Below are positions 34,447 through 47,160 of a stretch of DNA of 64,000 bases, one piece after another. Numbering within the stretch: the first letter of the stretch is position 1; each line of letters opens with the position of its first letter. The DNA lies in NCBI RefSeq assembly GCF_017654505.1, contig NC_054548.1, positions 31,378,774 through 31,442,773 on the forward strand, given 5' to 3'. Under the pieces are notes generated by a model that did no database searches, had not been told where the DNA came from, and saw only the letters and a program-made list of their open reading frames with translations. The DNA comes from Polyodon spathula (lineage: Eukaryota; Chordata; Actinopteri; Acipenseriformes; Polyodontidae). The position numbers and the translations under genes are program-made.

Positions 34447-35555
34447 TTTAAAACATACAATACAGGAAAACCATTACATTCTCTGACCAAGTTTGTATAT
34501 TTATTTATAGCATTCTCTTCTACTGTAGGTACCACATACATTTACAATGAAGAAAAGGGTTGCAATACCTGAAGAGAAAAACATGCACAGTTAACAATCA
34601 GTATTATTTGAAAGTCACACTCTCCATAAAATAAAAAAGGACTTAAAAACTTCAAGAGAATATAAAGTAGCCTGTGACTGTAAAGGGGTTAAAACGTGAG
34701 CAAACTGTTTGGATTTGACGATTAAATCTGTTCACACTACACAAAACCTGTATTAGTGGTCACCTGAATAAAGTGTTACACAAAACTGCAGCACAGGAAG
34801 TTAATCGCTGGCGTGATGGCAGGATACATTTTTGTCGACAAAGTGAAATGAAAGTCTGAAAAAACTACAACAGCAAAATGATAAGGCACGTGTGAGAAAT
34901 GCTGATGAATGTGATTTTTTTTTTTTTTAAGCCTTGGTTATCTACCTCTTTTTGCCTAATACATACATTGTAATGGTATCATACAGAGATGCACTCAGAC
35001 TTGGTACATTCAAGCTATGACTTAGTCCTGGAGGTTCAAGTTGAGGTCAGCATATATTTTACAATACCTGCAAGGGCTGGGCTTAGGCCTAATGTATATT
35101 TGACCAGTATTTGGACTAAAAGCATCATGAACTGCTAGACACACATTGATATCCATGCAGTAACAAATAACAAGATTAATCCACTCAGTTGCAATATTTC
35201 ACAAGATGATAAATTCTTCTACCACATGAAGAAAAAGGCTACAGCATGTTGAATTTGTAGACTACAGTGGAGGTATCTGTTTTCAAATAGCATTTGGATA
35301 GTGTATTCGTTTCATTTATGTTTTTACATTGATTTCAACTGAAACCCAAAACACAATGGGAATTTTGTCACAAGTATCTTAAATAAATTTATAAGGCAAT
35401 ACAATGCAATTAGTATATTTTTTAGCTGGGATAAAAATAAATCCTGTCTGATTTGTGATGCACTTTCATGTTTCTGCATCAAGTTGTTTACCATAACACA
35501 GAAAATGCATGTTCTCTTTCCAGTACAAAATTGAACTATTACCGAATGGGATATA
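34447..35555. other. Sequence downstream of RSPH1, nothing recognised
   Basis: AT-rich sequence with no convincing exon of a neighbouring gene and no transposon ends. Confidence 0.45.
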
Positions 35556-37733
35556 CAGTGCCTATAGAAAGCCTACACCCCCTTGAACTTTTTTCACATT
35601 TTGTGTCAGTGCCTCAGTTTCATGCATTTAATTGAGGATTTTTTTCCACTTATCTACACATCATACTCTACACTGTTAAGGGAAAAAAAAGTTTTTATTG
35701 AGAAAAAAATTAAATATTAAAAATACAAAACTGAAAGATCGTAATTGGATAAGTCTCCACCCCCCTGAGTTAATACTTGGTGGAAGCATCTTTAGCAGCA
35801 ATTACAGCTGTGATTCTGTTGGGATAGGCTGAAGGCAGCTGTTGTGTGTCTTGTGCTAATTTCTCTAAAAGGACATTGGAAAGCCGACTAGCCTGCTGTT
35901 CAAGGGACCGCTGCCTCTCTGACACCAGCACAGCATCCAGACCAGAGAATGTGAGCGGAGTGGTGACATAATTCCGCTCATACAGTGTCCATATTAGGAT
36001 ATCTTCGTACATCAGACAAAAAGGAATCATTTTGTGCACCCTCCCTCCACCCTCCATCATGCTCCATGCTCCTTCCTGCCTCCCACATCATTTTTGCTGG
36101 TCTGAAGAGATCAGTCAATAAAGAACTGTTTCCAACTTTTACGCATTTTCATTGGTTAGACTAAATGCCAATCATATTACCCTGGAGACCAGCTACGTAA
36201 TTGAATGTGAGTGTAGCTAACTAAACACTAAAAAAAGTAATAATAATAATAATAGCTGAATAATTTTCACATTTTGTGTGTCAGTGCCTCAGAGTTTCAT
36301 GCATTTAAATGAGGATTTTTTTCCCTACTTATCTATGCACCATACTCCACACTATTAAGGGGAAAAAAGTTATATATTAAATTCAAAACTGAGAGATCAT
36401 AATTGGATAAGAATCCACCCCCTGAGTTAATACTTGGAGGAAGCACCTTTGGCAGCAATTACAGCGGTGAGTCTGTTGGGATAGGTCTCTACCAACTTTG
36501 CACACCTAGATTTGGCAATATTTGACCATTCTTCTTTACAAAACTGTTCAAGATCTGTGGGAGCGTTGATGGACAGCAATCTTCAAGTCATGCCACAAAT
36601 TTTCGATTGGATTTAGGTCAGGGCTGGGCCACTCAAGGACATTTACCTTTTTGTTCTTTAGCTACTCCAGTGTAGCTATGGCTGTGTTTTGGGTCGTTGT
36701 CCTGCTGAAAGGTGAACTTCTGTCTCAATTTCAGCTTTCTTGCAAGGGCAGCAGGTTTTCCTCAAGGACTTTTCTGTACTTTGCTCCATTCATTTTCCCC
36801 TCTATCCTGACATGAGAAACATCCCCATTGCATGATCCTGCCACCACCATGCTTCACAGTAGGGATGGAGTTCTATGGGTGATATGCTGTGTTGGGTTTG
36901 CGCCAAACATAACGCTTTGCATTTAGACCAAAAAGTTCCATTTTAGTTTCATCAGACCACATGGCTACAGAAGTTTTTTGCATACTTCAAACGGGATTCA
37001 AGGTGGGCTTTCTTCTTGCTACCCTACCATACAGGCCAGATTTGTGGAGTTCTTGGAATATTGTTGTCACATGTACACTGACCAGTCTTGGCCATAAAAG
37101 CCTGTAGCTCTTGTAAAGTTGCCATTGGCCTTTTGGTAGCCTCTCTGATCAGTCTCCTTCTTGCTTGGTCATCCAGTTTGGAGGGACAGTCTAATCTAAG
37201 CAGGGTCTTGGTGGTGCCATACACCTTCCACTTCTTAATAATCGTCTTGACTATGGTCCAAAGGATATTCAAGGCCTCTGATATTCTTTTTATACCCATT
37301 TCCTTATCTGTGTCGACAACTTTGTCCTGGAGTTCTTTTGAAAGCGCCTTGGTGCTCATGGTCGAGTCTTTGCTTTGAAATGCACTACCCTCAGGAACTG
37401 CTGAATTTATCCTGAAATCATGTGAATCACTACAATTTAACACAGGTGGAGGCCATTTAACTTGATGTGAGATTTTGAAGGAGATTGGTTACACCTGAGC
37501 TAATTTAGGATTGCTATTACAAGGGGGGTGGGCACTTATCCAACCGAGCTATTTCAGTTTTTATTTTTAATTAATTTTCTACAAATTTCTAGAATATTTT
37601 TTTCACCTGGAAGTTGTGGGGTAGGATGTGTAGACAAATGAAAAAAATAAAAAATAATGCATTTCAATTCCAGGCCATAAGTCAACAAAAGTTAAAATAT
37701 TTGAAAAGGGGTGTAGACTTTCTATAGGCATTG
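35556..37733 (-). mobile_element. Tc1/mariner element with internal duplication and foreign insert
   Basis: The ends are inverted (cagtgcctatagaaagcc at left, ctttctataggcattg at right) and flanked by TA. At 2,178 bp it is longer than a usual Tc1 of about 1.6 kb. The transposase is on the minus strand. The segment coding its C-terminal end (ITAVIAAK) and 3' UTR occurs twice in direct orientation, at about 35575-35830 and 36262-36490. Between the two lies about 400 bp that is not Tc1-like. Bases 36490-37020 correspond to the middle of the transposase but are broken. Confidence 0.8.
37024..37443 (-). pseudogene. Tc1 transposase, N-terminal DNA-binding part
   Basis: The frame contains MSTKALSKELQDKVVD, IKRISEALNI and TTKTLLRLDCPSKLDD, the paired-type helix-turn-helix and linker of Tc1 transposases. 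RRLIREATKRPMATLQELQA follows. It breaks up near 37050, before the catalytic domain, where the decayed relic continues toward 36490. It encodes only DNA-binding function at best. Confidence 0.82.
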
Positions 37734-38568
37734 TATATGTAGTAGCGTGCACTGGGGGAGGCAGCAGCAGGCCTGGTAGGTGACATAATCACACATGTAC
37801 CAGCTCTTTTGTACAGCAGTATCGCGCTATGCTTTAAAAATTCAGAGGGTATAATAATAGCAGCATGCTACAGACCAGCAAATTCAGACGCTGAGCAAAA
37901 TAATCTGTTATACAATGACATTAGAAATGTGTGTAGCAAAGGAGAAGCCATACTAATGGGGGATTTCAACTTCCTGCAAATAAAATGGGAAAACCCGATG
38001 GGGAGCACGACGGACAAAATTGAAATGGTGGAAATGACAAATGACTGATTCCTAATGCAATTTGTGAAGGCACTGACTAGAGGGGAGGCATGCTTAATTT
38101 CGTCTTTTCAAATAACAAAGACAGAATGACTAAAAGAGGTTAGAGAACCATTGGCAAACTCAGACCACAACAAGTCTTCATTTGAAGTGATTTTTAAAAC
38201 CCAAAAAGTAATGACTAAAGCTAAGGTTTACAATTTTAGAAAGGCAAACTATGAAGGTATGAAACAGAGACTAACAGAAGTAGATCGGTGTAAAATAGAG
38301 AAAACATCCACAGCAAAAAGAATGGCTGTTTTTTAAAAATAAGAGACGCAAAACAATTACATTCCAAAAGTAGACAAATCTAAATCTAAAACAAAATTGC
38401 CCAAATGGCTTAATAGATCATTAAAAAAAAATATTCAGCGACAAAAGACACTTTACCGAGTGTTTAAAAGGGAGAACTCAGAAAGAGTACTTGGAACTGC
38501 AAATGTAAGTCAAAAGGAAGTTAGAAAGGCCAAGACAGAGATAGAAATGAACATTGCGAAGGGGGCTT

Positions 38569-39153
38569 GTGACAGGGCGAGGAGCCCTGTACATCATTTG
38601 TTTGTTTATTTTTAGAACGTGGTAGTAGCTCGTCCTCTGCCGGGAATGCTAAAAACCTTACGCAGAAGGTGGCCATCTCCCGAATTAAATGATTCATTTG
38701 TTGCTAAATCGGGAGATGGTCACCTGTATATAAACCTGCAGCTCTCTGCACTCGGGGTGGGTGTTTGGAGGAGGAACGGGAGAGCAAGAGGAGAGAGATA
38801 TTTAAAAGCAAGTATGTATAAGGATCAGTGAAGGAGGTTGCTCAGCCTGACCTTAGAGTTCTTTTGTGTTTCCAGATTTTTTTTTTTTTTACCATTTATT
38901 TAGCTGTGTGAGCAGTGTTTTTGTTAAATATTTTATTTTATTTTTGTCTTTATAAATGACGCCGCAAGCGTCTTTTGCCTGCTGTATCAGTCAGTGTTGC
39001 AAGAACACGTCTAAAATAAAAACAAAACAATAGCAAACCAAATGCCGTCATAACTACAATAAATAAATCATAATACAAACAAATACAACACAATAAAATA
39101 GCACAGGGGCGGAGGGGGAGACCCCATTCTAAAAATGAATAAACAACACTGTG
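38569..39153 (+). mobile_element. Family-1 LTR with inverted second part
   Basis: The block begins tgtgacagggcgaggagcc directly after CR1 'gggggct' and runs forward through the LTR words to about 39010. From there to 39153 it is the reverse complement of the LTR's own 5' part ('aataaatcataatacaaac', 'gcacaggggcgg', 'aaatgaataaac'). The inverted copy stops 16 bases short of the LTR terminus and joins CR1 at 'gggct'. That could be a duplication, but it is also present in the LTR, so micro-homology is equally likely. Confidence 0.65.
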
Positions 39154-41187
39154 CAGGGCTAAAACCAATTCCAACATGTTTTTCCAATATTATCACAGCA
39201 AGAGAACATTCAAAGAGGATGTTAAATATCTATGAGATACAAATGGCAAACTCATAGACGAAGAAAAAAATATCAAATATATTAAATGATTACTTTTCAC
39301 AAGTTTTTACAAAGGAGGCTATGGACAACATGCCCCACATGTCAACCTGTTCCTATCCAGTTTTAAATAACTTTAGCACAACCGAGGTAGAAGTGTTAAA
39401 GGGACTAGGAGCTCTTAAAATAAACAAATCCCCTGTGCCAGATGAGATCCTCCCAATAGTACTCAAAGAAATGAAAAGTTATTTACAAACCACTAACCAA
39501 GATCATGCAACAGTCTCTTGACACAGGGGTGGTACCGACAGACTGGAGAATTGCAAACATAATACCGATCTACAAAAAGGGAAACAAAACCGAACCAGGT
39601 AACTACAGACCAGTAAGCCTGACTTCTATTATATGTAAACTTATGGAGACTATAATAAGATTCAAAATGGAAAATTACCTATATGGTAAGAGTATCCTGG
39701 GAGACAATCAGCATGGTTTTAGGAAAGGGAGATCGTTTCTAACTAACCTGCTTGATTTTATTGAGGATGCAACATTGACAATGGATAATTGCAAAGCATA
39801 CAACTTTTCCAGAACGCTATTGACAAAGTCTTGCGTAAAAGATTAATTTTCAAACTGAACGCAGTAGGGATTCAATGAAATGCATGCACATGGATTAGGA
39901 AGTGATTAACATGTAGAAAACAGAAAGTACTGATTACAGGAGAAACCTCAAAATGGACCGAGGTATCCAGTGGTGTACCACAGGGATCAGTATTAGGTCC
40001 TCTGCTATCCCTAATCTACATTATTGACTTAGATTCTGGTACAGTAAGAAAACTTGTTAAATTTGCAGATGACACAAAAACAGGAGGAGTGGCAAACACT
40101 GTTGCAGACAAGATTCATAACTGGGCAGACAAATGGCAAATGACATTTAATAAAGTGTAGGGTACTATACGCAGGTAGCAAAAATGTGTATTACAAATAT
40201 CATATGGGACGGCAGAAATTGAAGAAGAAAAAAGTTTATGTTGATGCAGAAATGTCTTCATCCAGACCAGGGGTGGTCAACCTTTCACAGAGCCAAGGAA
40301 ATAAAATGTACAGTGAAAAGAGCCACAAACTTTAAAAAGTGCTTAATTTAGCATTTAACTGATGTGTTTTACTACAACCACTGTCACACACACACACACT
40401 ATTAAATGCAGCTGACCTTTATTTTTTCCAGTACATACATAATATTGATATCCAAACAAATACATTTTCACTATAGATAAAAGCATAGTTTTGTTTTTGT
40501 TTCTTATTTGGGTGAGTAGCTAACTATTTATTTTCTTATACCACATACAGACAGGATCTGTACTCAGTGTGACTTTTGGCATTCTTTACTACGCACATTG
40601 TTGGAGTTCTGAATGCAGCTGTAGTTCAATGTCACTATTTAGATCTGAGATGGATACGTTCTACTGTGTGAGAGCTGAAATTTGCTTTTGCAGTTGATTG
40701 TTGTTTGGACACAGGATAGCAATAACATCCCTAAGGCAAGTTTTCACAAACTCACCTTTGGAGTAGGGTTTTTTTTTTTTTTTTTTTTTTGCACCAGCAA
40801 TGTTCCAGGCCACCTGTTAGGAGTAGGCCAGAGTCGTGGTCTCAGATTGTTTGGCAAAATTGGTCAATATTTGCTTCTGTTTATCCTTTTGCCTTTTACC
40901 GTCAGCAGTCATTGACGGGTACATTCTAATCAGCTCCGACATGAAAATGAAACACAGACTTTCAGATAAAACTCAAAAGATGTATTCATGAACATAATAT
41001 CTAACATTTGCATAGAAGAAACACAATATTTAAATGGAAATTAGCACATATAACGCATGACTATCGTGGCGGGTATAGCATTAACTTTTAAAGACAGAAG
41101 TTCAGAATCTTTTGGAAATAATTTTGTCAATGCGGGTATGGTTTGTAGTGAATTAACGCTGCAGATTTGAACTGAGACATAAAGGCA

Positions 41188-41761
41188 AGTGCCCGGTTGC
41201 ATAACACCTTAAGTGAAATTCCCCCCAAATGTTCTACGTACTTAGTTAACAGTTGCACAGAACGACTTTAGGAGATAACTAGGTGAAAATACTTAAATGT
41301 TCTATTGAGACCCCTTCAATCGAAAGAAACGGGATGGCAGCGTTTTTGGAAAATGAAGAGTACAAAGCCATACGTAGCAGAAGGATTTGCAGAGAGAAAA
41401 TCCTTTGGATATAATGGGTGACAAGCAATTAATAACAAACTGTTGATTTTACCGAAATACTGTCTTTTAAATGTCTGTATAATGCTGGAAGCAGATTAAC
41501 AACCCCAAACAAGCAGAAATCACTTATTGCTCCCTTTTTTTCAAATACAGCCGCAGCACTTAGCTTTTTCGCAACTGGTGGCTTATTATTACTATAAAAA
41601 TGTATACTTAAAACACACACACACACACACACTTGGCCTGCTGCATAGTGAAATTAAAGATTAATTCTGCTAAATAAAAGATACTGCTCTCACTTTTGTT
41701 GTGAACACAGCCATACACATTGTTTAAACAAATATGTTTAGTGCACATTTTTTTAAATCTG

Positions 41762-41834
<73 letters not shown>

Positions 41835-42247
41835 CATGAATGCTGCAATTTACCGTTAAATTTCTTGCATTCACACATTCAGTTATTTCTGCCAATTTCT
41901 TCTGCTTCATGGCAGTTGTCATATTCGGACATAGTTTGCCTGTTATTATTTGCTTTCTTTTATTATATTCCTCCATAAGTATTATGTTTTTCCTCCTCCG
42001 TTTCCCCAAATGTTCTTACTGTAGTTTTCCTTAACTGCCCAAATGTTGCCATGGGGACAGGATTTACAGAGTAGAGTAATCTACTCTTCTATAGATTGAA
42101 ATCTTATATAGTCCTTAAGTGTTTTCCCTTAGCTAAGGACAGCGGTTAAGATGTTTTGTGCAACACCCTTAAGTTTTTCTCTTACTAGCTAAATAAAAAA
42201 TACATTTAAGTGAAATACTTAATACAGTGTTTTATGCAACCGGGCAC
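41188..42247 (+). mobile_element. Harbinger-like non-autonomous TIR element
   Basis: The inverted ends are gtgcccggttgcataacacc at the left and 'gttttatgcaaccgggcac' at the right. Shortly inside the left end an ATG at 41335 opens MAAFLENEEYKAIRSRRICR, which resembles the N-terminus of PIF/Harbinger transposases, then stops. Target duplication was not resolved. It contains the dinucleotide arrays at 41612-41632 and 41776-41831. Confidence 0.5.
41612..41832. repeat. (AC)n and (TA)n-(GT)n microsatellites
   Basis: AC units lie at 41612-41632, and a TA run passing into about 28 GT units at 41763-41832. Cysteine-valine and threonine-histidine runs in predicted frames come from this. Confidence 0.95.
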
Positions 42248-43246
42248 TGGCAAATAATGCACAGGAGTTTTCCACTGCGTTCAAAAAAATACATTACTCT
42301 CCCACTCTGGTAAGAAGGTTCGATATACTTCAGATTTTATTTTTCGCTATGTTTTCTTCCATTATGAACAAAGCAGAAGTCGGTCCTGTTCAAAGTAAAG
42401 TTAAAGGTTTCCAAGCTTCTGTTACTGGAGTCCCGAATGCACAGTAAAGTAAGGGTGGATATGATTTGCTAGTTAGTTGCTATGTGACAAAAAAAAAGGA
42501 TTGCTGCCACGCTGCTGATTGGCTAAGGTCAGAAATGGATCGGCTTGTGATGAAAAAAAACTAAAAAACTCTGAGACATATTGTAAAAATAATACACATA
42601 AAAAATAACACAAATAAATAAGTAAATAAATAACTTATGCATTGTGTAATGAAATATATGGGAAGTTCGAAGAGCCGCATTTTGACCACAAAAGAGCGAA
42701 TGCACAAAGAAGACTACGTGGTGACCTGATTCAAGCATTCAAAATAGTAAAAGGTATATCTACCCAAGGGACTTTTTCGACCTGAAAAAAGAAACAAGGA
42801 CCAAGGATCACAAATGGGGATTAGACAAAGGGGCAATCAGAACAGAAAATAAGAGGCACTTTTCTACACAGAATTGTGGGAGTCTGGAACCAACTCCCCA
42901 GTAATGTTGTTGAAGCTGACACCCTGGGATCCTTCAAGAAGCTGCTTGATGAGATTTTGGGATCAATAAGATACTAACAACCAAACAAGCAAGATGGGCC
43001 GAATGGCTTCCTCTCGTTTGTAAACTTTCTTATGTTCTTATAGTAGTTTGTAAGGTGTTGTTCTTACCTTTAGACGTGGAGGGAGGAAATTATAATATGT
43101 GCCATTAAATTTGAATTAAGTACCCTGTGCGTGTAGAAATGTGCTGGTCCGAGCCTGTCCGTTTTTTTTCTCTTGGTCCGGCAGCATGTTTGCTAATTAA
43201 GATAAACATGCAAATTTATATAATGATGGTTCCTGATATGTAAGCT

Positions 43247-43797
43247 TGTGAACAGGCTGGCTGTAGACATCAGGTCAGAAAGGAACACACAGATAGGCAG
43301 TACTGGCGGGTGCAACTGAGACGCTGCGGCACACGGCACTTTGGGCCAAAATAAACAAACAAACAAAAACAGACTAACACTAAACCAACTGGAAGAACAG
43401 ACAAACAAGTACGGTGCTGGTGCTTCCAGCATGTTCTTTTGCTTTTTATTCTCCTCTCCACACCCGTTCTCCACTCATGAACACACAACCCCAAGTGCGT
43501 AAAACATCCATCTATATATATAGTGTTGTGCCAGGATTCAATTACTGATTAATTATTCACTTGAATCCCAGCACATGAACTAATTTGTGCAGTCCTGTGC
43601 TCACATACAGATACCCCTTTTAATCTGCACATGAAGTGATGTGCAATTCCTGTACCTAAATACAACTATATATTTTAAATCACTTGTGCTACACCTACCC
43701 GTTTATATCCCGTACACCAATACATATACACCAACATTAACACACCACATGCAACATATAACACAAAATATACACAGGAGCAGGGCACATTGCCACA
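43247..43797 (-). mobile_element. Solo LTR (family 4), duplication AAGCT
   Basis: The 551-bp block starts tgtgaacaggctggc and ends gcacattgccaca on +, flanked by AAGCT at 43242-43246 and 43798-43802. Read on the minus strand it starts tgtggcaatgtgccc. It has a TATA run (tatatata) near 43513-43520 and an aataaa near 43448, so the transcription unit points left. No internal region is present. Confidence 0.85.
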
Positions 43798-44311
43798 AAG
43801 CTATAGTGCCTAATTGATTTATTAATAATTGTAATATTCAGTCAATTGTATAGGCTGTACAGTATAGGCTGTATAAAAAGTAGGTTGTCTGCTTGCACAT
43901 TTAATAATGAAAATGGTATTACATGTAAAATATAGAAAAGGATGTTGTGTAGGTGTGATAGAGAGAGAAAGGATCAATGCTGTAAATCTCCCTCCTGATT
44001 AGAAAGGGCGCTGTGTAAGGGGAAAGGTAAGCTGCCTCCTAGGGCTGCCACCTCTGTGGTAGGTGGAAACCGGAAGGTGACCATATTAGGAGGGGCGCGT
44101 AGCTACAAGTACTCGGGACGATTCCATTGCAGTCAGCTGTGGGGCAGCCCTCTATTAGGGAAACCATGGCAACGCGGTGACTGCGGGGAGGAGTTTGCTG
44201 GGTACAAAGGGGAGCAGCTACGTCAAAACCTCCCCTTACATAAGAACATAAGAACATAAGAAAGTTTACAAACGAGAGGAGGCCATTCGGCCCATCTTGC
44301 TCGTTTGGTTG

Positions 44312-47090
44312 TTAGTAGCTTATTGATCCCAAAATCTCATCAAGCAGCTTCTTGAAGGATCCCAGGGTGTCAGCTTCAACAACATTACTGGGGAGTTGAT
44401 TCCAGACCCTCACAATTCTCTGTGTAAAAAAGTGTCTCCTATTTTCTGTTCTGAATGCCCCTTTTTCTAAACTCCATTTGTGACCCCTGGTCCTTGTTTC
44501 TTTTTTCAGGCTGAAAAAGTCCCTTGCGTCCACACTGTCAATACCTTTTAGAATTTTGAATGCTTGAATTAGGTCGCCACGTAGTCTTCTTTGTTCAAGA
44601 CTGAACAGATTCAATTCTTTTAGCCTGTCTGCATATGACATGCCTTTTAAGCCCGGAATAATTCTGGTCGCTCTTCTTTGCACTCTTTCTAGAGCAGCAA
44701 TATCATTTTTATAGCGAGGTGACCAGAACTGCACACAATATTCAAGATGAGGTCTTACAAGTGCATTGTACAGTTTTAACATTACTTCCCTTGATTTAAA
44801 TTCAACACTTTTCACAATGTATCCGAGTATCTTGTTAGCCTTTTTTATAGCTTCCCCACATTGCCTAGATGAAGACATTTCTGAGTCAACAAAAACTCCT
44901 AGGTCTTTTTCATAGATTCCTTCTCCAATTTCAATATCTCCCATATGATATTTATAATGTACATTTTTATTTCCTGCGTGCAGTACCTTACACTTTTCTC
45001 TATTAAATGTCATTTGCCATGTGTCTGCCCAGTTCTGAATCTTGTCTAGATCATTTTGAATGACCTTTGCTGCTGCAACAGTGTTTGCCACTCCTCCTAC
45101 TTTTGTGTCGTCTGCAAATTTAACAAGTTTGCTTACTATACCAGAATCTAAATCATTAATGTAGATTAGGAATAGCAGAGGACCTAATACTGATCCCTGT
45201 GGTACACCGCTGGTTACCACACTCCATTCTGAGGTTTTTCCTCTAATCAGTACTTTCTGTTTTCTACATGTTAACCACTCCCTAATCCATGTACATGTGT
45301 TTCCTTGAATCCCAACTGCGTTCAGTTTGAGAATTAATCTTTTGTGCGGGACTTTGTCAAAAGCTTTCTGGAAATCTAAATAAACCATGTCATATGCTTT
45401 GCAATTATCCATTATCGATGTTGCATCCTCAAAAAAATCAAGCAAGTTAGTTAGGCACGATCTCCCTTTCCTAAAACCATGTTGACTGTCTCCCAGTACT
45501 CTGTTACCATATAGGTAATTTTCCATTTTGGATCTTATTATAGTTTCCATAAGTTTGCATATAATAGAAGTCAGGCTTACTGGTCTGTAGTTACCTGGTT
45601 CAGTTTTGTTTCCCTTTTTGTGGATCGGTATTACGTTTGCAATTTTCCAGTCTGTCGGTACCACCCCTGTGTCAAGAGACTGCTGCATGATCTTGGTTAG
45701 CGGTTTGTAAATTACTTCTTTCATTTCTTTGAGTACTACTGGGAGGATCTCATCCGGCCCAGGGGATTTGTTTATTTTAAGAGCTCCTAGTCCCTTTAAC
45801 ACTTCTGCCTCAGTTATGCTAAAGTTATTTAAAACTGGATAGGAACTGGATGACATGTGGGGCATGTTGTCAGTATCTTCCTTTGTAAAAACTTGTGAAA
45901 AGTAATCATTTAACATATTTGCTATTTTTTTTTTTCTTCCTCTACGATTTTGCCATTTGTATCTCTTAAACATTTAATCTCCTCTTTGAATGTTCTCTTG
46001 CTGTTGTAATATTGGAAAAACATTTTGGAATTGGTTTTAGCTCCCTTAGCAATGTTCATTTCTATTTCTCTCTTGGCCTTTCTAACTTCCTTTTTGACTT
46101 GCATTTGCAGTTCTGTGTACTCTTTCTGTGTACTTTCTTTTTGGTCCTTTTTTAATGCTCTGTAAAGTGCCTTTTTTCGCTGAATATTTTTTTTTTAAAT
46201 TGATCTATTAAACCATTTTGGCAATTTAGTTTTACATTTAGATTTGTCTACTTTAGGGATATAATTGTTTTGCGCCTCTAGTACTACGTTTTTGAAGAAC
46301 AACCATCCTTCTTCTGTGGGTGTTTTCTCTATTTTACTCCAATCTACTTCTGTTAGTCTCTGTTTCATTGCCTTCATAGTTTGCTTTTCTAAAATTGTAA
46401 ACCTTAGCTTTAGTCTTTACTTTTGGGGATTTAAAAAACACTTCAAATGAGACCATGTTGTGGTCTGAGTTTGCCAGTGGTTCTCTGACCTCTGTTTTAG
46501 TTATTCTATCTTCGTTATTTGAAAAGACTAAATCAAGGCATGCCTCCCCTCTAGTGGGTGCCTTGACAAATTGTGTTAGGAAGCAGTCATTTGTCATTTC
46601 CACCATTTCTATTTCATCCTTCGTGCTACCCACCGGGTTTTCCCATTTTATTTGGGGGAAGTTGAAATCCCCCATTAGTATGGCTTCTCCTTTGCTACAC
46701 ACATTTCTAATGTCATTGTATAACAGATTATTGTGCTCACCGTCTGAATCTGGCGGTCTATAGCATGCTCCTATTATTATGCCTTTTGAATTTTTGTCTG
46801 TTATTCTGACCCATATTGATTCGGTTTTATTTTCTTTGTCCAGGTTTAACACCTGGGCTTCAAGACTGTTTCTTATGTATAGCGCTACCCCTCCTCCTCG
46901 TCTGTCCTGCCTGTCTTTCCTATACAGTGTATACCCACAAATATTATATTCGTCCCCATCACTCTCAGATAACCACGTTTCTGTAACACCTATCACATCA
47001 TAGTTACCTGTTAGTGCAGTAGCTTCAAGTTCTAGAATTTTGTTTCTGATACTTCTAGCATTTAGATAAATACATTTAATGGTTGTCTTA
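44312..47090 (-). pseudogene. CR1 ORF2 of copy d, endonuclease-reverse transcriptase, frameshifted
   Basis: The endonuclease part is open from about 47090 to 46334, with VTETWLSESD, YRPPDSDG, GDFNFPQIKWE and SDHNMVSFE. The frame shifts near 46375 (an extra base in the word 'cattgccttcatag'), near 46190 (an enlarged T run) and near 45930 (another T run). From 45973 to 44312 a 553-codon frame contains the whole reverse transcriptase: [45 protein letters not shown] and FADDTKVGG. The CR1 C-terminal domain ends DEILGSISY. All catalytic residues are present, so only three small indels separate it from a complete frame. Confidence 0.9.
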
Positions 47091-47160
47091 CCTGAGTTGT
47101 TGTTCTTGTTTTGATGCGGTCTCCCTTCTGTTTTTTTGTTGATTTCTCCCCCCTTCCTTT

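Larger units (their letters stand above)
40268..42689 (+). mobile_element. hAT-like element inside CR1 copy c
   Basis: The left end caggggtggtcaacct and the right end region 'gagccgcattttgaccac' are typical of hAT-type ends with inverted gggtggtcaa wording. The right terminus has lost its last bases. No transposase was recognised. The eight-base flanks do not match, and the CR1 is missing about 270 bp here, so a deletion probably accompanied or followed insertion. It contains a second element at 41188-42247. Confidence 0.5.
37820..43042 (+). mobile_element. CR1 LINE copy c, old, 5'-truncated and interrupted
   Basis: It starts in the endonuclease (IIAACYRPANSD, MGDFNFLQIKWEN) and continues through SPVPDEILPIVLKEM at 39425 and IPIYKKGNKTEPGNYRP near 39565. 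It reaches the catalytic FADDT region at about 40060 and then, after an interruption, the 3' end with the tail repeat at 43025-43042. Stops and indels are frequent. It hosts an LTR chimera (38569-39153) and hAT/Harbinger-like DNA (40268-42689). About 270 bp of CR1 sequence that should lie between 40267 and 42690 is missing. Confidence 0.85.

Noticed and set aside
34447..35555. Search for an exon of a neighbouring gene downstream of RSPH1
   Set aside because: No open frame with conserved-looking protein and proper splice sites was seen on either strand.
35770..36060. Possible host exon on the minus strand
   Set aside because: The 3' end of the frame is Tc1 transposase C-terminus, and no splice sites frame the foreign part. 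Kept only as a possible captured fragment in the findings.
46455..47003. Open frames on the + strand (102 and 74 codons), also at 57874-58422, and mirrored at 21013-21561
   Set aside because: Antisense shadows of the conserved CR1 endonuclease. They recur identically wherever the endonuclease is present.
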